A stretch of DNA of 6,668 bases from Deltaproteobacteria bacterium (GTDB lineage Bacteria; Desulfobacterota; B13-G15). The stretch covers positions 1-6,668 of the forward strand of contig QMLA01000061.1 in assembly GCA_003646585.1 (NCBI GenBank). Reading direction: 5' to 3'. The translations under genes and the position numbers were made by a program. This document shows, piece after piece, positions 1-4,732 of the stretch. A model generated the notes under the pieces. The model saw only the letters and a list, made by a program, of their open reading frames with translations, was not told where the DNA came from and did not search any database. Positions within the stretch are counted from its first letter, which is position 1, and each line of letters begins with the position of its first letter.

Positions 1-1046
1 CATCCAGCTACCTCAAAGGAAGGAGCTTTGTAAGGACCCGGCCGAGGAGATCGCCCCGGGGCTGGATCATCGTTAAGGGGGCAAGGAGGAACAACCTGAA
101 GGGGGTTTCGGTGGCCTTTCCCCTGGGGATATTGTGTGCGATCGGGGGGGTTTCGGGTTCGGGAAAGAGCACCCTGGTGGATGTGCTCGCAGAGGGCTTA
201 AGGGAGATGAGGAAGGGGTCCGTCCCCCATGGTGTCGATGCAATAGAGATAAGGGGGGGAGTGCAGAAGGTGGTGGTGGTCGATCAGAGCCCCCCGGGAA
301 GGGATCCCAGGTCAAATCCTGCCACCTACACAGGCGCCTTCAGGTTCATAAGGGAGATTTTCTCCCGCACTTATGCCGCTCGTGTGAAGGGGTGGGGACC
401 GGAACGCTTCAGCTTCAACGTCCGTGGGGGACGCTGTGAGGTATGCAAGGGTCAGGGGAGGGTCAGGGTGAAGCTCGGCTTTTTGCCCGAGGTCTTTGTT
501 ACCTGCGAACATTGCGGGGGGACCCGCTATGAGAGGGAGGTGCTCGAGGTCAAATACAAGGGACTGAATATCGCTGAGGTCCTGGACATGACCGTGAACG
601 AGGCCGTAGGGTTTTTCCGCAACATACCCCAGGTGAAGGAGAGGCTTGAGCCCCTCAAGTGGGTGGGGCTCGGATACCTCAAGCTGGGTCAGCCCCTTTC
701 CACCCTCTCGGGGGGTGAGGCCCAGAGGCTCAAGATGGCCAGGGAATTGGTATCCGGGCCGAGGGACACCCTTTACATACTGGATGAACCCACCACCGGC
801 CTCCACCCAACCGAGGTGCAGAAGCTGATCGGGCTCCTGGACAGGCTGCTGGATGAAGGGGCGTCCATTGTGGTTATAGAACACAACATCGATTTTCTGC
901 TTCAGGCAGATTACATAATTGAGCTCGGACCAGGAGGGGGTGATGAGGGGGGCGAGGTCGTGCTCGAAGGACCCCCGGAAGAGGTCTTGAGGGATCCAAG
1001 GTCTTCCCTTTCGGGGCATTTGCGAAGGTTGAAAGGGGAGCCGTGA
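1..1046 (+). CDS. uvrA: UvrA, excinuclease ABC subunit A, C-terminal part (5' end cut by window)
   Basis: This is the DNA-damage-sensing ATPase of nucleotide excision repair, which works in the cytoplasm as a dimer with UvrB. The frame is open from base 3, so the gene starts outside the window; the GTG at 111 is an internal Val codon, because the residues before it (KGARRNNLKG, bases 75-104) are typical UvrA sequence. Visible parts in order: second-ATPase Walker A GVSGSGKST (bases 147-173); the QSPPGRDPRSNPATY segment; the C-terminal zinc finger C-X2-C-X19-C-X2-C (Cys codons at 435, 444, 504 and 513); ABC signature LSGGEAQ (705-725); Walker B with LDEPTTGLHP (771-809); and the H-loop histidine at 882. 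From the Walker A lysine to the end there are 292 residues, close to the 294 of E. coli UvrA, so the C-terminus is intact. No key residue is missing. The stop lies 21 bases before a diadenylate cyclase gene on the same strand, so co-transcription is likely. About 600 N-terminal residues are not seen. Confidence 0.97.
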   Translation, partial: SSYLKGRSFVRTRPRRSPRGWIIVKGARRNNLKGVSVAFPLGILCAIGGVSGSGKSTLVDVLAEGLREMRKGSVPHGVDAIEIRGGVQKVVVVDQSPPGRDPRSNPATYTGAFRFIREIFSRTYAARVKGWGPERFSFNVRGGRCEVCKGQGRVRVKLGFLPEVFVTCEHCGGTRYEREVLEVKYKGLNIAEVLDMTVNEAVGFFRNIPQVKERLEPLKWVGLGYLKLGQPLSTLSGGEAQRLKMARELVSGPRDTLYILDEPTTGLHPTEVQKLIGLLDRLLDEGASIVVIEHNIDFLLQADYIIELGPGGGDEGGEVVLEGPPEEVLRDPRSSLSGHLRRLKGEP

Positions 1047-1067
1047 GGGAGTTATCTTTTTCGGAGA
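1045..1067 (+). promoter_or_regulatory. uvrA-cyclase junction with a poor ribosome site
   Basis: The spacer is 21 bases (1047-1067). GAGGGAG at 1045-1051 overlaps the uvrA stop but is 16 bases from the ATG, and GGAG at 1063-1066 is only one base from it. Neither has normal spacing, so cyclase translation may be weak or depend on coupling to uvrA. No promoter-like hexamer pair or terminator fits in the gap. Confidence 0.45.
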
Positions 1068-1949
1068 ATGACCAACGAGAAGGGAAGACAGCTCACAAAG
1101 GCGATCTTGCGGGCCGCGGCTGAGCTTTCGCGGGAATTGGGGGCCGCAGGGGTCCTGCTTTATGCCGAATTTGTGGAGAACCCGAAGGAGATCTCCGAGG
1201 GGTTTTCGGACCACAACCTCATCATCGCCTTGAGGGACGGGGAAGCCCAGGAAGAGCTCCTGAACCTATCCAAGGGCGTTTTGGCGATCCCTTCCTTTGA
1301 CTTTGGCAGAAGCACCATGACGAAACTGGCTCTCCTTTTGGGACTTTCCAAGGGCCTCATCCGGCCCGAGGATCGCCTCATCTGTGTTTCGGGGTCCCTC
1401 AAGTACAGGATCCTTGACAGCATCATCGTGGTTGACGTGAGCAAGGAACTGGAGATCTTTTCCTCGGCTCAACTGGGTCTCCTGGAGGACATCGCAAGGC
1501 CCGAGGTTTTCGAGGCCGTCCTGGGGATAGCGCTGGAGCTGGCCCGTGAGGGTAGGGATGGCAAACCCGTTGGGACGATCTTTGTGCTGGGCGATCACGA
1601 AAGGGTTCTTCAGTTTTCGCGGCAGATGATCATAAATCCCTTCTCAGGGGTGCCGGAAGAGGAGAGGAATGTGGTGGACCCGAAGCTGAGGGAGAGCATC
1701 AAGGAATTTGCGGCCATAGATGGGGCCTTCGTCATAAGGGACGACGGAGTGGTCCTCTGTGCCGGGAGACACCTGGATGCTGCAGGGGAGAACCTCCAGC
1801 TCCCCAAGGGCTGGGGTAGCCGCCATATGGCGGCCGCCGGTATCACCAACGTTACCAAGGCCATAGCGATAGTGGTCTCGGAGTCCACCGGGGCTGTAAG
1901 GATCTTCAGTCGGGGCCGGCCCTTCATGGAGATAGAGAAGGAAGTGTGA
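1068..1949 (+). CDS. DacZ-type diadenylate cyclase (pyruvate-kinase-C-like domain + DAC domain)
   Basis: Predicted to condense two ATP molecules into cyclic di-AMP. The protein is 293 aa with no signal peptide or membrane helix, so it is cytosolic. The C-terminal half (about 148-285) is a DAC (DisA_N) domain: IDGAFVIRDDG (217-227) holds the DGA motif, KGWGSRHMAAAGIT (247-260) occupies the RHR position, and IVVSESTGAVRIFSRG (268-283) is the usual strand-turn-strand after it. The N-terminal part (about 15-135), with FGRSTMTKLALLLGLSKGLI (79-98) and a following ICVSGS...LDSIIVVDV stretch (105-124), resembles the pyruvate kinase C-terminal-like domain found in archaeal DacZ. It lacks the membrane helices of CdaA and the DNA-binding helix-hairpin-helix of DisA. 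In the motif the third residue is Met254 rather than Arg, and Ser251 replaces the usual Thr. Start: ATG at 1068 is the first in-frame start after the in-frame uvrA stop; the ribosome site is poor. The 3' end overlaps pdxA on the other strand by 26 bases. The DAC assignment is firm; the DacZ-like N-domain comes from family memory and is less certain. Confidence 0.85.
   Translation: MTNEKGRQLTKAILRAAAELSRELGAAGVLLYAEFVENPKEISEGFSDHNLIIALRDGEAQEELLNLSKGVLAIPSFDFGRSTMTKLALLLGLSKGLIRPEDRLICVSGSLKYRILDSIIVVDVSKELEIFSSAQLGLLEDIARPEVFEAVLGIALELAREGRDGKPVGTIFVLGDHERVLQFSRQMIINPFSGVPEEERNVVDPKLRESIKEFAAIDGAFVIRDDGVVLCAGRHLDAAGENLQLPKGWGSRHMAAAGITNVTKAIAIVVSESTGAVRIFSRGRPFMEIEKEV
1819..1834. repeat. 16-base perfect palindrome inside the cyclase RHM motif
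   Basis: GCCGCCATATGGCGGC is its own reverse complement and is coding: it spans the Arg-His-Met codons of the DAC motif and neighbouring bases. A second palindrome, GCGGCCGC, overlaps it at 1830-1837. No U-rich run follows, so it is not an intrinsic terminator. It may be a by-product of GC-rich codons. Confidence 0.6.
1924..1949. other. Convergent 3' overlap of the cyclase gene and pdxA
   Basis: The last 26 bases of the plus-strand cyclase gene (TGA 1947-1949) are also the last 26 of the minus-strand pdxA (TGA 1926-1924). Both reading frames are intact across it. No hairpin with a T-tract for either direction is seen in or next to the overlap, so transcripts probably run into the opposing gene. 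Confidence 0.9.
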
Positions 1950-2952
1950 CGGTTCCCGCGGCTTTCCCCATTGCAAGGCGGACTGCAAGCCGTATGGCCT
2001 CGATCATGCTGCGGGGATTGGCCAGCCCCTTTCCGGCTATATCGTAGGCTGTCCCATGATCAGGAGAGGTCCTGATGAAGGGGAGTCCGAGGGTGAGATT
2101 TACCCCCTCGTGGAAGTGCAGCAGCTTGAAGGGGATGAGGCCCTGATCGTGATAGAGGGCCAGCACCGCATCCCACTTTCCCTGGGCAGCCCAGAAAAAG
2201 AGGCTGTCGGGAGGGAAGGGGCCCTCGAGCGACAGCCCCCTCCTTTTGGCCTCCCTGATTGCAGGATCGAGGATCTCGGATTCCTCCTTGCCCATCCTTC
2301 CCCCTTCCCCTCCGTGGGGGTTGAGCGAACAGAGGGCAATCCTCGGATCCCCTATACCGAAGAGGTCCTTCAGGGCCCTTTCGGTAAGGAATGCCTTGCT
2401 GAGAATCTCTTCGACGGTCAGGGTAGCTGGAACCTCGCTGAGTGGGATGTGGGTCGTCACAAGGCATACCTTGAGCTTCGGGCCCACCAGCATCATCGCG
2501 AATTCCCTTACCCCCGAAAGCTCTGCCAAAAGTTCCGTGTGCCCCGAGAAGGGATGTCCGGAAAGGGAAATAATCTCCTTGTTGACCGGGGCCGTAACGA
2601 GGGCATCAGCCCGCCCCTTAAGGATGAGCTCGGTCGAGGAGACGATGTAATCGTAGGCGGCCTTCCCACCTTCGGCTGAGGGCTTACCTGGGCTAATCCC
2701 ACCGGAGAGGTCCGACAGGGAAAGGACCTCTATGGTCCCTGCGGAAGACCCCGCTTCCTCAGGAGATCCTATCCGCCTGATCCTCACCGGAAGGTCCAGG
2801 GTTTTGGCCGTCCTCTCCAATATCTCCCCATCCCCCACCACAACCGGCACAGCAACACGGTGAACCTCTGACAGGACCAGGGCCTTGAGGATGACCTCAG
2901 GGCCTACCCCTGCTGGGTCACCCATGGTTATGAGGATCAGGGGCCTCTTCAC
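1924..2952 (-). CDS. pdxA: PdxA, 4-hydroxythreonine-4-phosphate dehydrogenase
   Basis: Oxidises 4-phosphohydroxy-L-threonine with NAD(P)+ in the DXP-dependent branch of pyridoxal 5'-phosphate (vitamin B6) synthesis; cytosolic homodimer. It is 342 aa against 329 in E. coli. The N-terminal TMGDPAGVGPE (9-19) is the family signature, followed by TAPVNKE (120-126), GHTE (137-140), NPHGGEGG (211-218), YHDQG (267-271) and SPDHGTAYD (296-304). Metal ligands are expected at His168, His213 and His268, and substrate contacts at His138, Thr139, Lys276, Asn285 and Arg294. All of these sit exactly two residues after the E. coli positions, so the active site is complete. The start is GTG (2950-2952), overlapping the upstream SurA-like stop as GTGA with an AAGGAG five bases ahead; the next in-frame ATG lies inside the signature motif. 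It is the last gene of the minus-strand operon, and its 3' end overlaps the cyclase gene. The paralogue PdxA2 (4-phospho-D-threonate dehydrogenase) is a less likely alternative; I see no partner kinase gene here. Confidence 0.95.
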   Translation of the reverse strand: MKRPLILITMGDPAGVGPEVILKALVLSEVHRVAVPVVVGDGEILERTAKTLDLPVRIRRIGSPEEAGSSAGTIEVLSLSDLSGGISPGKPSAEGGKAAYDYIVSSTELILKGRADALVTAPVNKEIISLSGHPFSGHTELLAELSGVREFAMMLVGPKLKVCLVTTHIPLSEVPATLTVEEILSKAFLTERALKDLFGIGDPRIALCSLNPHGGEGGRMGKEESEILDPAIREAKRRGLSLEGPFPPDSLFFWAAQGKWDAVLALYHDQGLIPFKLLHFHEGVNLTLGLPFIRTSPDHGTAYDIAGKGLANPRSMIEAIRLAVRLAMGKAAGTVTLPSLSP

Positions 2953-3905
2953 AGCAGCTCCTTCACCCTGTAACGGCGCTTAGCTTCTCTTAACCATTGT
3001 TCATATCCCTTCTGGAGCTCTTCGCCATAGTAGTCTGCCAGCACCTTGTCCTTTACCTCCTCAAAGGGCAAGGGCCTTGCCCCCTCCCTTCCCGTGAGGA
3101 GCAATACGTGGAATCCCCTTGAGGACCTTATCACCGGGCTTATTTCCCCCACCTCGAGATCCCTTATCTCCTCCCAGAGCCGCGGATCCAATTCATCGGC
3201 CCTCAGATAACCCAGGTCACCCCCCTCAGGGGCAGAGGGGTCCTCCGAATAGACCCTGGCGACCTCTTCAAAGGACCTTCCCCTTTCGAGTTCCTGGAGC
3301 ACCTTCTCCAGTTTTTCCTCCGCCCCCTTTTGACCTTTTCCCGAAAAGGCTATGAAGATCTGAGAAAGCCTTACCCTTTCGGGGACCGTATACTGATCTT
3401 TATGGGCTTCATAATAGGCCATGAGATCGGCCTCCGAGGGCGAGATCTTCGGCCTTATCAAAAGGTCGAGTATCCTGGATTTTTCCATCTGGGCCTTGAG
3501 GTAGCGGCGATACCCCTGAAGGGTGAATCCCTGGGCGTGGAGCTCTTTGGCCAATTGTTCCTCACTCAGGCCGTGACGCCTTCTCAACCTTTCCAGGGCC
3601 CTATCTATCTCGTCCTGCTTTGGCTCAACCCCCAGGCGCCTTGCTTCCCGGTCAAGGATCTCCCGTTCAAGCAATCTCCTCCACACCTCCCTGTAAAAGG
3701 CCTTCTTCTTCAGCTCCCGTTGCAGGGGGTTTTCTCCCCCTTCGGGCCTCAATCCAAAATCCGATGCCATCTTTTCCAGGTCCATGAGGGTGTAGACCTC
3801 ATCCCCTATGATGCCAACGACCCTCTCGAGGACCTCTGCAGACATCCCCTGGATCCAGAGGACAAAAAGGAGGAAGAAAAGGCCAAATATCCTTAAAGCC
3901 ATCAT
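2949..3905 (-). CDS. SurA-like periplasmic chaperone / parvulin-type peptidyl-prolyl isomerase
   Basis: Predicted exported folding helper for outer-membrane proteins. The 318 aa begin with a hydrophobic segment (about 4-19), with likely signal peptidase I cleavage after MSA (21-23). A SurA-type N-terminal domain follows (about 24-165; it opens with VVGIIGDEVYTLMDLEKM, 29-46, then long charged helices), then one parvulin domain (about 176-275) with SFEEVARVYSEDPSAPEGGD (211-230), GYL (232-234) and GFHVLLL (264-270), and a C-terminal helix up to 318 that in SurA packs on the N-domain. E. coli SurA is about 428 aa with two parvulin domains, so this is a single-domain version. The first parvulin histidine position reads Ser181 (RLSQIF), while the second, His266, is kept, so isomerase activity is doubtful and chaperone action more likely. 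Start: either ATG 3905-3903 (ATGA overlap with the gene before) or ATG 3902-3900, which has better ribosome-site spacing. It sits between a related lipoprotein and pdxA; in E. coli surA also directly precedes pdxA. Confidence 0.87.
   Translation of the reverse strand: MMALRIFGLFFLLFVLWIQGMSAEVLERVVGIIGDEVYTLMDLEKMASDFGLRPEGGENPLQRELKKKAFYREVWRRLLEREILDREARRLGVEPKQDEIDRALERLRRRHGLSEEQLAKELHAQGFTLQGYRRYLKAQMEKSRILDLLIRPKISPSEADLMAYYEAHKDQYTVPERVRLSQIFIAFSGKGQKGAEEKLEKVLQELERGRSFEEVARVYSEDPSAPEGGDLGYLRADELDPRLWEEIRDLEVGEISPVIRSSRGFHVLLLTGREGARPLPFEEVKDKVLADYYGEELQKGYEQWLREAKRRYRVKELL
2958..2963 (-). promoter_or_regulatory. Shine-Dalgarno supporting the GTG start of pdxA
   Basis: AAGGAG on the minus strand lies five bases before GTG (2952-2950), within the last codons of the SurA-like gene. 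This good site, the GTGA overlap and the lack of another start before the TMGDPAG motif together fix GTG as the pdxA start. Confidence 0.8.
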
Positions 3906-4732
3906 CGCCCCTCAAGGAGTTTTTCGTTTATCACGATTCTGTACCTTTCCTTTACCCTTTCGATGTATTTCCTCAGTGCACGTTGTCGTTTTTCCTCCTT
4001 TAACCTCTGGCGTATTTCGTCCTTGACCTCCTTGAAGGAGAGTTGTCGTGGAGGCTTGCGATCTTCAAGTTGTATTATGTGGTAACCGAAGGTAGTCTTC
4101 ACTATGTCGCTTATGTCTCCGGGCCGCTTCAGCGAAAAAGCGGCCTTTTCAAACTCCTTGCCCACCTGCCCCCGCTGAATATAACCCAGATCCCCTCCCC
4201 GCTTGGCGGACGGACTGATGGAATAGCGCCTGGCGAGCTCGGCAAAGTCCTCCCCTTCTTGGAGCCGTTTCCTTATCTGAAGGGCTTCCTCCAGGGTCTT
4301 GACCACGATATGCCTCACCCTGATCCTCTCCTTCAGGTAAAACTCTTCCTTATGCTCATCGTAATATCTGCGCACCTCCTCTTCTGACACCTCGTCCTTT
4401 CCCGAAAGTATCTCCGAAAGGAAGGCCTCAAGGATGACGCCCTTTTGACACTCCCGGATCTTCCGCCTGACATCCTCCCTCTTGTCGATCCCCACCCTTT
4501 TGGCCTCAAGCAGCAGTATCTCCCGGTCTATGATCTTTTCGAGAAATTTTCTCTTCGCCTCGGGCTCTATGAACATGGGCTTGTAAAACTCGGGAAGGGA
4601 TTCGATCTCCCTTTCGAACTCCTTGAGGGTTATGACCCTTGGGCCAACACGGGCCAGGACCTCTCCTTCCTCTTTCTTCCCACAGCCTGTAAGGATCAGT
4701 GGCAGGATCAAAAGGAGCACGATGACCTTCAT
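3902..4732 (-). CDS. Parvulin-type peptidyl-prolyl isomerase lipoprotein (PpiC/PrsA-like)
   Basis: Predicted lipid-anchored foldase in the cell envelope. The 276 aa protein starts with a short lipoprotein signal peptide: a hydrophobic run (3-14), then the lipobox LTGC with the acylated cysteine at 17, then charged GKKEEGE. The residue after Cys is Gly, not Asp, so nothing marks it for inner-membrane retention by the E. coli +2 rule. A SurA/PrsA-like helical N-domain (about 24-130) precedes a parvulin domain (about 136-225) with RVRHIVV (138-144), FAELARRYSISPSAKRGGD (163-181), LGYIQRGQ (182-189) and FGYHIIQLED (215-224). Both conserved histidines, His141 and His218, are present, so it is likely an active isomerase. 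A basic, coiled-coil-like tail (232-265) ends the protein. ATG at 4732 overlaps the mfd stop as ATGA, and a strong GGAGGAGG lies in the last codons of mfd. It is a paralogue of the next gene downstream, and the pair probably arose by old duplication. I cannot tell PrsA-like from PpiC-like further. Confidence 0.87.
   Translation of the reverse strand: MKVIVLLLILPLILTGCGKKEEGEVLARVGPRVITLKEFEREIESLPEFYKPMFIEPEAKRKFLEKIIDREILLLEAKRVGIDKREDVRRKIRECQKGVILEAFLSEILSGKDEVSEEEVRRYYDEHKEEFYLKERIRVRHIVVKTLEEALQIRKRLQEGEDFAELARRYSISPSAKRGGDLGYIQRGQVGKEFEKAAFSLKRPGDISDIVKTTFGYHIIQLEDRKPPRQLSFKEVKDEIRQRLKEEKRQRALRKYIERVKERYRIVINEKLLEGR
3908..3913 (-). promoter_or_regulatory. Shine-Dalgarno of the SurA-like gene; bears on the start choice
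   Basis: The minus strand reads GAGGGG CG ATG ATG GCT. The spacer is only two bases to the first ATG (3905) but five to the second (3902). The second ATG is therefore the better-spaced start, giving a TGATG junction with the upstream stop; the first would give an ATGA junction. The two products differ by a single N-terminal Met. Confidence 0.6.

Noticed and set aside
111..113. GTG as start of a short UvrA-like protein
   Set aside because: The frame is open upstream to the window edge and encodes conserved UvrA sequence, so this is an internal codon of a cut gene.
312..1214. 300-residue open frame on the minus strand, opposite uvrA
   Set aside because: It lies antisense to clear UvrA motifs and matches no family I know; the length is explained by G+C-rich codons on the coding strand.
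1959..1992. CGGCTT...AAGCCG inverted repeat just past the cyclase stop as a terminator
   Set aside because: Only six pairs with a 22-base loop, no T-tract, and it lies within pdxA coding sequence.
2056..2679. 207-residue plus-strand open frame opposite pdxA
   Set aside because: The minus strand encodes every PdxA active-site residue at the expected spacing, and the plus frame shows no domain.
3330..3896. 188-residue plus-strand open frame opposite the SurA-like gene
   Set aside because: It is antisense to a gene with signal peptide and parvulin motifs, and its composition looks like a reverse-strand shadow.
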